A DNA stretch of 64,000 nucleotides from RBG-16-34-14 sp963798865 (GTDB lineage Bacteria; Bacteroidota; Ignavibacteria; Ignavibacteriales; Ignavibacteriaceae). Of this stretch, positions 53,649 through 62,342 are shown piece after piece. The translations under genes were made by a program, and so were the position numbers. Location: NCBI GenBank assembly GCA_963798865.1, contig CAWCVZ010000009.1, positions 620,001 through 684,000 on the forward strand, given 5' to 3'. The notes below the pieces were generated by a model. The model was not told the DNA's origin. It did not search any database and worked only from the letters and a program-made list of their open reading frames with translations. Every line of letters starts with the position of its first letter. The first letter of the stretch is position 1.

Positions 53649-54177
53649 ATGAAGTACTTAAAAATTTTTCCGGCTTTGTTTATCGCGTTACTTTTTTTCA
53701 GTTCTTTATCATTTGCACAGGATAAAATGAATGATAATAAGAATGATAAAATGATGCATTACATATGGATAAAAAAATGAGCACGATAATATGATGATGA
53801 AAATTGATAAGGATATGAATGGGGTTGCAATTGAAGGCTATGATCCTGTAGCATATTTTACTGATGGAAAACCTGTTATGGGTAAAGCAGAATATTCTTA
53901 CAAATGGAGTGATGCTCAATGGAACTTTGCAAATGAAAAACATCTTGAAATGTTCAAAGAAAACCCTGATAAATATGCCCCTCAATACGGAGGCTTTTGT
54001 TCATTTGCAATTACAGAAGATACCTGCGGACATACCGATCCAACTGCCTGGAAAATAGTTGATGGAAAACTTTATCTTACAACAAATAAAGAAGTTGAAA
54101 AGATGTGGGAGAAAGATGAAATGGGAAATATTAAAAAAGGAAATGAAAACTGGATGATGATGAATAATGAAAAATAG
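53649..54177 (+). CDS. Exported YHS-domain protein, frameshifted
   Basis: A small exported protein. The ATG at 53649 gives a signal peptide (MKYLKIFPALFIALLFF, then SSLSFAQ) and a Met/Asp/Asn-rich linker. That frame ends at 53778-53780 in an A-run, and the coding signal resumes in another frame just after it (NEHDNMMMKIDKDM), then goes on to 54177. The mature domain GVAIEGYDPVAYFTDGKPV through WNFANEKHLEMFKENPDKYAPQYGG is a YHS domain of the type found in copper- or metal-related proteins and stand-alone periplasmic proteins. The shift is most simply an indel in the seven-A run at 53771-53777. AAAAGGAG precedes the start. Confidence 0.8.
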
Positions 54178-54461
54178 TTATTAATAAACCAACCTGGTTA
54201 AAAATTACTTCGCTCGTTTCTCCTTACTAATGACATTAAACTTATTTGGTCATTAGTAGGGGAGCAATCATTTAAAATTCAAAGTAGTAGATTGCATCGG
54301 TCTAATCGCAATGACATTATTTGTAATTCGCCTGATAAAATAAATTCAAGGTTTTTTTAATTAGCAAATACCCTTAAAAAACTGTATCTTAAAATAAGTT
54401 CATTGATAGTTTGTGTGCTTTCATTTTAATGACTTTGTAATAATTAAAAGGAAGGAGTTTA
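54178..54461. other. Gap with a long hairpin before the RRM gene
   Basis: TACTAATGAC (54225-54234) pairs with GTCATTAGTA (54249-54258), and flanking CTCC/GGGAG bases extend the stem. TCGCAATGACAT follows near 54306, a motif common in dispersed bacterial repeats. I see no gene here. Confidence 0.45.
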
Positions 54462-54464
54462 GTG

Positions 54465-54707
54465 ATGAATATTCATATAGGTAATCTTTCGCCCGATACA
54501 ACAGAAGAAGAACTTTTAGAACTCTTCTCCAGATATGGTAAAGTTAAAAGTGTTAATATAATTAAGTATCCAAGCAGCCTTTCAAAAGGTTATGGATTTA
54601 TTGATATGCCTGCTAATCTTGAGGCAAAAGAAGCCATTCAGAATCTAAAAACCACTGATGTTAAAGGTAAAATTATTTCGGTGGGCGAGGCACGTTCCAG
54701 GAATTAA
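54465..54707 (+). CDS. RRM RNA-binding protein
   Basis: An 80-residue single RNA-recognition-motif protein. RNP2 is NIHIGNLSPDTTEEEL with the usual GNL, and RNP1 is SKGYGFIDM near residue 45 with aromatic residues for RNA contact. Such small RRM proteins in Cyanobacteria and Bacteroidota are linked to cold response and mRNA binding. The AAGGAAGGAG site fits the ATG better than the GTG one codon before it. A terminator follows. Confidence 0.9.
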   Translation: MNIHIGNLSPDTTEEELLELFSRYGKVKSVNIIKYPSSLSKGYGFIDMPANLEAKEAIQNLKTTDVKGKIISVGEARSRN

Positions 54708-54780
54708 AAGAAATGTAATTTCCTTTTGATTTGAATTAAGTAAAATTTGAATACCGCATCAAACCCGGTATAGCAATAAT

Positions 54781-54816
54781 AAGAAAGCCCGATACAAATC
54801 GGGCTTTCTTGTTTTA
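54781..54816. terminator. Terminator hairpin between the RRM and minus-strand cytochrome genes
   Basis: AAGAAAGCCCGAT (54781-54793) pairs exactly with ATCGGGCTTTCTT (54798-54810), with loop ACAA. A T-rich stretch (GTTTT) follows on the plus strand. As it lies between convergent genes it may serve both, though the minus-direction T-run is weaker. Confidence 0.85.
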
Positions 54817-54838
54817 AAGATATTGTAAACTGATTACC

Positions 54839-56032
54839 CTAAGGCTTTCTAAGTTCCTTAACAGAAGATATTAGTAGTTCCAGAGTGTATCGAGTATTGT
54901 GAGCACCTTTACTCAGATCATGCTCGACAAATAGAAAATTGAATAACGCTCCGGCACGTGAAGCAGGAACTATAACCAATGGACTGTTTGAATCAGCATT
55001 AGGTGTAATCTCCGTACCTGAAATTACAATCCAGGGTTTCGGTGTTCCAACCATCCACTTTCCTGTAACTGCTGTATCGAGAAGCATTGTTTCCAGTGTA
55101 TCAAGATATGCTACGACGGCAGAATGTGTTCCAATACCACCGGTAAGAAAAGAAGAAGAGCCGATATAATCAACAGAAAATCCTGCTGAAATATGACAGC
55201 CAGCGGTAGTGCAGCCGTTCAATAAATAATTATCTTCTCCGTGCGGTCCTTCGTAATGAATATTCATTGTATGTCCACCAGCAATTCCAGCACCGGCTGT
55301 AGCATCAGCCATATGGCACATTATGCAGCCTTGTTCTTTAATAACAGCATTATCTGTATGATTAGAATTTCCGCTATAGGTAAAGTCTGTAAATTTGAAT
55401 CCACCTGTTCCCATTATCATCTGACTCTGAACGCCATAATGAGGATACCATCGGTTATTTGAAATTTTAAGAGTATCAGAAGTTGTATTCTTTGTCGGAT
55501 TCGGAACAGGACTTATGGTTCGTGGTTTATGGCATTGAGCACAAAGATTACCTTTTCCATAATCGAATGTGCCTATCCCGTTACCTGCAACGGTTTCATT
55601 AAGCATGACAGGATCAGTTATGCGAAGTGAAAAGTTTCCGCGTGCGTGAGGCGAATGACATGCAAAACATCCGGGTGGGGAAGCATTGACATGAGTAGTA
55701 ACATTTTTTCCGAGTGCAACTTCAATGAATCCTTCGGTTGTATGACAACCTGCACACTGGTCAGTGTTACGTTCAAAGTCTCCGCCAAAAGCATGCTTTG
55801 AAAGCTCCCATTGATATTTTCTTGCTTCGAGGTAATAGGTTGTATCCTGATCGGGATTGTGGCAATCGCCGCAATTAATGCTGTCAGCAAACCCTTCCAA
55901 TTGACCAACAGTCGTTCCACCATTATCTCCCTTATCGCCCTTTGGACCTGCAGGACCTTCACATCCTCCTATGAGAATTGTTAACATCATTAATCCTGCA
56001 AGAACCACAAAAGGGAAAAATATTTTCTTCAT
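54839..56032 (-). CDS. Multihaem lipoprotein with collagen-like linker
   Basis: A ~397-residue lipoprotein. The signal peptide ends with a lipobox-like LIGGC (Cys near residue 24), followed at once by a short collagen-like run EGPAGPKGDKGDNGG. Five CXXCH motifs occur (NCGDCH, QCAGCH, GCFACH, LCAQCH, GCIMCH), plus one CX4CH (GCTTAGCH). The C-terminal ~130 residues have no haem motif. I set the start at the ATG after GGGAGATAATAAT, since GGGAG is the ribosome binding site. It is the last gene of a five-gene minus-strand operon with an outer-membrane barrel, so a surface-exposed position is likely. Confidence 0.85.
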   Translation of the reverse strand: MKKIFFPFVVLAGLMMLTILIGGCEGPAGPKGDKGDNGGTTVGQLEGFADSINCGDCHNPDQDTTYYLEARKYQWELSKHAFGGDFERNTDQCAGCHTTEGFIEVALGKNVTTHVNASPPGCFACHSPHARGNFSLRITDPVMLNETVAGNGIGTFDYGKGNLCAQCHKPRTISPVPNPTKNTTSDTLKISNNRWYPHYGVQSQMIMGTGGFKFTDFTYSGNSNHTDNAVIKEQGCIMCHMADATAGAGIAGGHTMNIHYEGPHGEDNYLLNGCTTAGCHISAGFSVDYIGSSSFLTGGIGTHSAVVAYLDTLETMLLDTAVTGKWMVGTPKPWIVISGTEITPNADSNSPLVIVPASRAGALFNFLFVEHDLSKGAHNTRYTLELLISSVKELRKP

Positions 56033-56223
56033 ATTATTATCTCCCATTCTGAATTTGTTTAGATCTTGATTTGAAATGCATTTGTTTAATCTTTTCTTTA
56101 AATATTCATCTTTATCTGTTTAGATAACCATAAATCTTTTTTAGGAACAGTTTTTATCTCATCAACGGAAAGAAAAAATTGCTGTAAAGATTTAAAAAAT
56201 AAAGAGCAAAATTAAACTATCTC

Positions 56224-57126
56224 TTAAAAAGGTTTATCAACACCGAACAGATTTAACTTACCATCCATATGTTTGGAAGGATTGATAAATTTAAGATTCA
56301 CATCCACTACATCACCATGACAAGTTGCGCAAGCAAGTCCGCCCGGATGAGAACCGCCCTGAGCTGTAGTTTTTGGAAGTGCTCTTTCAAAAATATCGGT
56401 TTTTGTCGGATCTCCATGGCATGTTCCGCAAGCTGCTGATGATGAATTAGTCCATACGGGCTTATTGTCCAAATTTCCATTTTTAAAATAACCATGGCAA
56501 TAAGTATTCGAACATGAATATTCATCGGAATTATACTTATGTTCCGGAACAAAAAGCGGTAAACCTGAATCATAATCATCCGTTGATGGATCGTTTGTTT
56601 TAAGTCCTGCCAAAAATCCATTCATAGGAACTTCAGCTGGGTAATCAGAATCAATATGACCAGCTGCATAATAATTTGCAGGAACTGTGTGACACTCTGA
56701 GCAGGAAAGGGTTTTACCTTTTGAGTTCCCTGTAAGATGAACCTGATGAGCACCCACTCCATGTTCAGTTGTTAATGTATTGCCATTTAAATCTCTAGGT
56801 GGTGCAGGGCTTGTTGAACTGCCATGGCAGGTTGAGCAATTTTCAGGACCCGCAGGATTTGTATGGCAGCTATTACATGAAACTTTAACTAGCCCTCCGT
56901 TATAATCTCCACCGTGGCATTGCTGGCATTGGTTCATATCCCAATGGTTATCTCTAATCAGGTTACCGTGGAAGTTAGATGAAGCTGGGTTAAGAACCCC
57001 TTCTTTATGAAAGTCCGGGGATAATTTAGCTATTGGTATATCGGTTTCAAGCTCGCTGCACCCTGTGAAATATAAAATAAAAATTAAAAACGGCAGATAT
57101 AAAAAATATTTCATTGTGTTTTCCAT
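56224..57126 (-). CDS. Multihaem lipoprotein with CX4CH site (CxxxxCH/CXXCH type)
   Basis: A ~300-residue lipoprotein with signal peptide and lipobox (FTGC, Cys near residue 23). Six CXXCH motifs (QCQQCH, SCNSCH, NCSTCH, SCSECH, ACGTCH, ACATCH) and one CX4CH (SCSNTYCHGYF) are seen. The combination of CX4CH followed by CXXCH is the pattern of surface cytochromes known from Geobacter-like iron reducers. Two in-frame start options exist; I chose the ATG shortly after the upstream gene's stop. It lies between the 14-haem gene and the collagen-like lipoprotein. The 191-base gap on its downstream side has no gene. Confidence 0.82.
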   Translation of the reverse strand: MENTMKYFLYLPFLIFILYFTGCSELETDIPIAKLSPDFHKEGVLNPASSNFHGNLIRDNHWDMNQCQQCHGGDYNGGLVKVSCNSCHTNPAGPENCSTCHGSSTSPAPPRDLNGNTLTTEHGVGAHQVHLTGNSKGKTLSCSECHTVPANYYAAGHIDSDYPAEVPMNGFLAGLKTNDPSTDDYDSGLPLFVPEHKYNSDEYSCSNTYCHGYFKNGNLDNKPVWTNSSSAACGTCHGDPTKTDIFERALPKTTAQGGSHPGGLACATCHGDVVDVNLKFINPSKHMDGKLNLFGVDKPF

Positions 57127-57138
57127 AATTTTCAAACT

Positions 57139-58356
57139 TCAATGTCCTTTTGTACCATGACAGTACCCGCAGAATCCTAATCCTGAGGGAGATGAAGGTG
57201 TTTGACTGGTATGACAATTAAAACATATTGAACCTTCGCTGTTGTGCCAGTCTCCATTAACATCATGCATAAAGTTTGAAGCGTGTGTTTTAGGGTTTGT
57301 TCCTTTAATTCCATCGCTATCCAGATGGCAGTTTATACATGTCGGGTCAGCACCCTGAACATCATGACACGAAGCGCATCTTTCAATATCTCTTTTTGCA
57401 AGAATTGCATGTTCACCGCCACCCGAACCAACGCCTATTGTAAAAAATCCATTCTTCAAATGAGAGGCTGGAACGATTCCTCCAAGAGCAAAATCGCCAC
57501 CTTCAGACTGATGACAATTTGCGCAAAAAGTTTCAACTTCATGGCAGGATTGGCATTCTGCCGTTTTTCCTTTGGAATCAATTCCATGTGTAAATCTATA
57601 ATTGAGTTCATGCACTCTTGTTATCTGCTGTTTCTTTGTCCCATCACTGAACTGCCGCGGGGAATAGGGCTGGTAAAAATCATCCGGTGTATTCATTTCA
57701 GTTAATACATTGGTTGCTACATGACATTCCTGGCAAGAGTTGGAAACATTATTATGACACATCACGCAGTTTGCGTCAAAGGCCCGTGCCTCAAATTTAT
57801 GTGTCTTCAGGAAAGACACGCTTTTATGGGTCTGAGGTATCAAGCCTGCAGTGGAAATATGGCAAGACTCGCATGCGTTTGATGCTACAGTTATATTATT
57901 ATGACAACCGTAGCAATCTTCCATAATCGGAATTGGTTGAACTGCAGACATTGAATAATCAACATCTGAAATTCCTTTATGGCAGGATTCACATTCCAAT
58001 CCTTTATCTTCAACGTGAGATTTATGATTGAAGTAAAGATTGGATTCTTTTTGCTTCAATGGTTCATATTTATCTTCATAGTGACAGGTTTTACATTCCT
58101 TCTCATCATCAACAGCATGGCACTCACCACAGTTATCATGATTCGGCAAAAGCCTGTCTTTTAACGAGGTGCTTGTGGCAACAGCTGAGTGACAGGATTT
58201 GCAATCAACCAGGTCTTTATGAAATGAATGAGAGAATTTTATAACCTTGTCGTTTCCTTCCTCAGTTAAAACTTTTTCATTTATATTGAATGCGGAAAAA
58301 AGAAGAAAAGCAAGTGTTGCTGTTAAGACTGTAAAATATATGTAAGCTAATTTCAT
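57139..58356 (-). CDS. 14-haem periplasmic cytochrome c
   Basis: A 405-residue exported cytochrome. The N-terminal 20 or so residues form a signal peptide or anchor (YFTVLTATLAFLLFSAF). Fourteen CXXCH motifs are found from DCKSCHSAV to FCGYCHGTK. Extra His residues in patterns such as FSHSFHKDLVDCKSCH and YFNHKSHVEDKGLECESCH indicate bis-His ligation as in class III cytochromes. It directly follows the barrel gene in the operon (one base apart), as expected for a periplasmic wire feeding an outer-membrane conduit. The function is inferred. Confidence 0.88.
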   Translation of the reverse strand: MKLAYIYFTVLTATLAFLLFSAFNINEKVLTEEGNDKVIKFSHSFHKDLVDCKSCHSAVATSTSLKDRLLPNHDNCGECHAVDDEKECKTCHYEDKYEPLKQKESNLYFNHKSHVEDKGLECESCHKGISDVDYSMSAVQPIPIMEDCYGCHNNITVASNACESCHISTAGLIPQTHKSVSFLKTHKFEARAFDANCVMCHNNVSNSCQECHVATNVLTEMNTPDDFYQPYSPRQFSDGTKKQQITRVHELNYRFTHGIDSKGKTAECQSCHEVETFCANCHQSEGGDFALGGIVPASHLKNGFFTIGVGSGGGEHAILAKRDIERCASCHDVQGADPTCINCHLDSDGIKGTNPKTHASNFMHDVNGDWHNSEGSICFNCHTSQTPSSPSGLGFCGYCHGTKGH

Positions 58357-58357
58357 A

Positions 58358-59641
58358 TTACATCAGGTTTAAGTTTTCGTTGAACCAATAATTAATCTTA
58401 AAAAAGAACCTGTAATCATCCTTATAAATCTTATTGTTCATATACTGTCCCTGCAAGTCAAATGAAAGAACTCTTAGCGGACGGTAGTTAATTCCGGCAA
58501 GAAGGGACATAAGATTATTTTTGTCTGAATCGTCTTTTGAAAGTTTATAACTTGTATAAGAAACTCCTACAGAGGGCGTAATCAGACCTTCAAAAAAACT
58601 GTAAGCAGTGTATAATGAAACTGCATCAAGCTCGCCTGCATAGCCAAGGTTTTTCCTGTATATAAGGCTTCCCCAGCTTGTATTTATTCCACCTGTAATT
58701 CTTTGTGAGTTTTCTGTTTCATATTTAACATTTGCGAATTTTCCAATAACAGAATAGTATTGATTTAATTTGTAATCGCCGCCAACTTCTATCTCCTGGG
58801 AATTTCCAAAATCAAAAACTGAGAATATTGAATTGTATCTTATTTTTGGCTCACGGTAATTGTAGTAAACATCAATACCCAGGTTCTTTATCTGTTCATA
58901 CCTTCCGGAAATTTCAAACTTTGATGTTTGTTCAAAATTAAGATCGTAATCATATCGTGTATCAATGGAGATTATGTTTTTAAGTGAATATGAAAGTTCT
59001 CCGGACAAAAACTCATACTGGTTGGAATTATTTCTTATAATAACCTGGATAGGATTTAAATCTTCATCAAGCCTTGTTGCATTATAATCTTCAGTTTTAA
59101 AATTTTTATTAACGTAATTTGCCCCGAACCTGAAATTATTAAGAAAATAAGCTGAGAAAGAAGCGCCCAGAACATAATTATCATTTGTATTATCAATTAA
59201 TTCGAGCTTTTGATAAGCAGGAACATTTAATCCATAGAATCCGGATAACTTGTAATTGCCTTTATGAAGATCAAGGTTAGCTCCGTCGAATACTCCACCA
59301 ACAACAGAATTAAACTGCGGCTGTCTTCCGAGCTTTATTGTAGCAACATCAAATAAGTCTCTTGCTTCAAGGTAAAGATTATAAAATCTTAACCTTGGAT
59401 GATCAACCTGTTGTACTTTTGTAAGATTTGTTTCAAGATTCAAATAAGATCTTAACGAAACTTTGTCTTTGTTGATGTTTAAACTCAGAAGCTGGTAAGC
59501 TCTTGCATAAGTTTTAGAAGCATCAATGGAATCAAATCTTTCAAATGTGTAAACAGAAGAGGAGAATCTGCCGGATATATTTTGCGGGTGGGCTGCAAAA
59601 GTAATTACCAGCAGAAGTAAAGTCAGTATAAAAGATTTCAT
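58358..59641 (-). CDS. Outer-membrane beta-barrel protein
   Basis: A 427-residue exported protein (signal peptide 1-20, ending AHPQ). The rest alternates aromatic and polar residues in strands of 9-12, with Asn/Asp-rich turns, and ends in an aromatic strand with FKINYWFNENLNLM, which resembles the C-terminal beta-signal. No haem motif is present. It is not clearly MtrB by sequence that I can read, but the operon position between a tetraheme and a 14-haem cytochrome suggests it is the porin part of an electron conduit. It could also be a general porin. Confidence 0.72.
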   Translation of the reverse strand: MKSFILTLLLLVITFAAHPQNISGRFSSSVYTFERFDSIDASKTYARAYQLLSLNINKDKVSLRSYLNLETNLTKVQQVDHPRLRFYNLYLEARDLFDVATIKLGRQPQFNSVVGGVFDGANLDLHKGNYKLSGFYGLNVPAYQKLELIDNTNDNYVLGASFSAYFLNNFRFGANYVNKNFKTEDYNATRLDEDLNPIQVIIRNNSNQYEFLSGELSYSLKNIISIDTRYDYDLNFEQTSKFEISGRYEQIKNLGIDVYYNYREPKIRYNSIFSVFDFGNSQEIEVGGDYKLNQYYSVIGKFANVKYETENSQRITGGINTSWGSLIYRKNLGYAGELDAVSLYTAYSFFEGLITPSVGVSYTSYKLSKDDSDKNNLMSLLAGINYRPLRVLSFDLQGQYMNNKIYKDDYRFFFKINYWFNENLNLM

Positions 59642-59664
59642 ATTACATCTTTATGTTAACAGAA

Positions 59665-60213
59665 TTATTTCTTTTCGGGAATGGGATGCTTAATCTTGTT
59701 CCACATTTCAGCTATATCTTTCTCAACAAAAGTTGGGCTTTCGGAATTATGACAGGTTACACATAAATCCTCTACCTTATCATATAGTTTCAAACCATTT
59801 GCTATAGCTTCTTCACGGCTTTTCATTACTTTCAAAGTTTTATAATCAGAACCTGGACCGTGACATGTTTCGCATTGAACTCCATCTTCCATTTTAAACT
59901 TTTCACCAAGCAATGCTGCATCGACATTATACCCGGAAACATGACATTTCAAACAAGCATCAGTTTTTGCCGCGGCAGTTGTAAAACCTTTTTCTTTTGC
60001 AATAGCATCGGCTTTTTCTGTTTGAAGAGTTTTAAATGCCTGGGAGTGTTTGCTCTTCTGCCATATATCAAATTGCGTCCCTTGTTTATCTGTCTTATGG
60101 CATGGTGCACAAGACTGAACGCCAACGAAGGAATGTTTCTTTGAAGTTTCTGTTTGGCTAAGCAGATATGATGCAGAGAAAAGGATTAAAGTAAGAATCA
60201 TTAATTTTTTCAT
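59665..60213 (-). CDS. Tetrahaem cytochrome c (cytochrome c554-like)
   Basis: A 182-residue exported cytochrome with a signal peptide (residues 1-19) and four CXXCH motifs: SCAPCHKT, ACLKCHVSG, QCETCHGPG and LCVTCHNSE. The region FVGVQSCAPCHK...WQKSKHSQAF and VQCETCHGPGSDY match the cytochrome c554 family. It is the first gene of the minus-strand operon, 23 bases before the barrel gene. It would carry electrons in the periplasm. Confidence 0.88.
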   Translation of the reverse strand: MKKLMILTLILFSASYLLSQTETSKKHSFVGVQSCAPCHKTDKQGTQFDIWQKSKHSQAFKTLQTEKADAIAKEKGFTTAAAKTDACLKCHVSGYNVDAALLGEKFKMEDGVQCETCHGPGSDYKTLKVMKSREEAIANGLKLYDKVEDLCVTCHNSESPTFVEKDIAEMWNKIKHPIPEKK

Positions 60214-60699
60214 TTTAAACCTTCAATAATTTTGTTTGTTAATTATTACTAGTAAAATATAAATATATTTTTAATAAAATGACGGAAAGTCCATCAGGCA
60301 TTTCGCACAGATGAACTCTCCTCTGAAATTTTATTTATAGAAAATAAAAACCCTGCTTCTTTTTGTAAAACCTTAAGTAAGCCGTAATTTTTTTTCAGGC
60401 TCTGATATTTGTAAATATTATTTAACAAAATGATTGGGGAAAATATTAAGGTAAGTATATCCTGCAAAAATCTTTCTAACATAGAAAACAGCACAATCTT
60501 AAGATTTCACAATATTTTTAGTTCAAGGTAAGTGACAAATTCTTTACCAACTCAATTGTTCTTTGTTTAATCATTTTTTAAGGAATTTTCTTTTCAGTTC
60601 TGAGAATATTAAATCTGTTTTCTTGCTTTAGAGAATAGTGAACAAGGTATTATATTTTTTTTAAAACTATTGACAATAATTTTTTTTCATAATATTTTT
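60214..60699. other. Divergent intergenic region
   Basis: This AT-rich gap of about 500 bases lies between the c554-type gene (minus) and the Rrf2 fusion gene (plus). A candidate -35 TTGACA (60670-60675) with -10 TATTTT (60693-60698), 17 bases apart, precedes the Rrf2 gene. No supported gene is present; a 66-codon minus-strand frame looks random. Confidence 0.45.
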
Positions 60700-60721
60700 A
60701 ATCAGACAAAAAAATCTGATT
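60700..60721. promoter_or_regulatory. Palindromic operator-like site before the Rrf2 fusion gene
   Basis: AATCAGA (60700-60706) and TCTGATT (60715-60721) are perfect inverted repeats separated by eight bases, mostly A. The site ends four bases before the ATG and overlaps the expected transcription start, a typical arrangement for autorepression by an Rrf2-family regulator such as NsrR. Confidence 0.6.
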
Positions 60722-60725
60722 ATAT

Positions 60726-62297
60726 ATGACAGTTATCTTTTCTAAAAAATGTGAATATGGTTTGCAGGCAGTTCTTTACCTTGCAACCTTTGAAACAGGT
60801 GCTGTTGTTTCTGCAGATGATATTGCAAAAAAATTAAGTATTCCAAAAGAATTTGTATCCAAGATATTACAGAGCTTGACTGAGAGTGGAATTATTATTT
60901 CAAAGAAAGGGAAGTCGGGTGGATTTTTGCTGGGGCGGGATCCGAAAAAAATTAAGCTGATTGATATTGTTGCTGCAATTGATGGTTTGGAAATGTTTAA
61001 CAGTTGTGTATTGGGATTTCCAAATTGTAATCCAACTAATCCTTGTCCTTTACATGAAAAATGGGGAGTGCTTCGAACTCAAACTTATAACATGCTTAAT
61101 GAAGATACGATTGATTCATTTAAAAGAAAAAACTTTGAGAAAGGTTTCAGGTATCTGAAATATTTTTTTAACTGTAAATCAGACTATAATAATCCGGTGA
61201 AAACAAAAAAGAAAATTATAAGAAATCACGATAAGCCGATTCAGAAATATAGATTTTATATACAGACTGCTTTTGCACTTTTATGTATATGGATCGGCAT
61301 TGAGATGTTTTTGTTCATTCAGTACTTAGAATCCGGGGGAACAATTAATTTTTCAAACCGCCCACCGGGAGTAGATGGTTTCCTTCCTATCAGTTCAATG
61401 ATGAGCTTTTATCTTTTTATCACAACAGGTGAACTTCACCAGGCGCATCCGGCGGGAGTTTTTATTTTCATGGGAATTATTTTGATGTCGCTTACAGTTG
61501 GAAAGTCTTTCTGCAGCTGGCTTTGTCCTGTAGGATTTATTTCAGAATTGATTGGAGATTTCGGACAAAAAATCTTTAAGAAAAAAATAAAGCTTCCAAA
61601 CTACCTCGATTATTTTTTCAGAAGCTTTAAGTATTTAATGCTTGGTTTTCTTTTTTATGCAGTTTTCTTTTTAATGACCACAGTTGCCGTCAAATCTTTT
61701 CTTGACAATCCATACAATCTTGTTTCTGATATTAAGATGTATTATTTCTTTGCAGATATATCCAGGTTTGCACTTATTATAATAGGAATTCTTTTTCTTC
61801 TCTCTATTCCATTCAAAAGTTTCTGGTGCAGGTATTTGTGTCCTTACGGTGCTTTACTAGGGATTCTTAATTTTCTAAGTCCTACCAGGATAAAAAGAAA
61901 TCCATTAAGCTGTACCGACTGCGGTTTATGTTCAAAAGCCTGTCCATCTTTTATTAAAGTAGATAAGGTAAAAACAGTTTTATCCGATGAATGTACTTCC
62001 TGCTTTAGCTGCATTGATGTTTGTCCTGTTGCTGATACACTTGAACTCAAACCGGTTTTTTCCGCAAAGAAAAAAATTAATAAAAGATATGCAGCAATCG
62101 GACTTGTTTCAATATTTATAATAGTAACCGGAATTGGAATGTTGACCGGAAACTGGGATAATAAAATTTCAAAGGAGGAATACCTGATTCATTATAAAAA
62201 AATGGATACCTATGGACATCCTACAGGAACGGAGGCAGTTAAGAAATTCAATGAAGAATCAAATACAAAGCTTAATGTTCAGCAGGGGAAAAAATAA
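60726..62297 (+). CDS. Rrf2-family regulator fused to NapH/NosR-like membrane polyferredoxin
   Basis: A 523-residue fusion. Residues 1-~145 are a full Rrf2 regulator: winged helix with FSKKCEYGLQAVLYLA, a recognition helix around FVSKILQSL, wing KKGKSGGF, and the cluster cysteines at about 94, 101 and 107 (CVLGFPNCNPTNPCPLH). After a basic linker, residues ~177-475 form a membrane polyferredoxin: helices near 177-200, 244-262, 302-325, 345-362 and 457-475; CSWLCP and CRYLCP motifs as in NapH/NosR; and two [4Fe-4S] sites CTDCGLCSKACP and CTSCFSCIDVCP (396-433). Both cluster sets should be cytoplasmic. It begins a locus with cupin, RIC and NO reductase genes, so it probably senses NO or redox state. 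The frame is open throughout. An internal GTG at 61197 is a possible but weak second start. Confidence 0.88.
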   Translation: MTVIFSKKCEYGLQAVLYLATFETGAVVSADDIAKKLSIPKEFVSKILQSLTESGIIISKKGKSGGFLLGRDPKKIKLIDIVAAIDGLEMFNSCVLGFPNCNPTNPCPLHEKWGVLRTQTYNMLNEDTIDSFKRKNFEKGFRYLKYFFNCKSDYNNPVKTKKKIIRNHDKPIQKYRFYIQTAFALLCIWIGIEMFLFIQYLESGGTINFSNRPPGVDGFLPISSMMSFYLFITTGELHQAHPAGVFIFMGIILMSLTVGKSFCSWLCPVGFISELIGDFGQKIFKKKIKLPNYLDYFFRSFKYLMLGFLFYAVFFLMTTVAVKSFLDNPYNLVSDIKMYYFFADISRFALIIIGILFLLSIPFKSFWCRYLCPYGALLGILNFLSPTRIKRNPLSCTDCGLCSKACPSFIKVDKVKTVLSDECTSCFSCIDVCPVADTLELKPVFSAKKKINKRYAAIGLVSIFIIVTGIGMLTGNWDNKISKEEYLIHYKKMDTYGHPTGTEAVKKFNEESNTKLNVQQGKK

Positions 62298-62342
62298 AAT
62301 CAAATAAATAATGTGGAGCAAATAAATTTAAAAGGATTATCT

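Noticed and set aside
60294..60494. 66-codon minus-strand frame in the divergent gap
   Set aside because: No start signal, no family features, and it lies in the region expected to hold promoters.
61197..62297. Independent polyferredoxin gene starting at an internal GTG
   Set aside because: No ribosome binding site precedes it and the frame is continuous with the Rrf2 domain; a separate start remains only a remote option.
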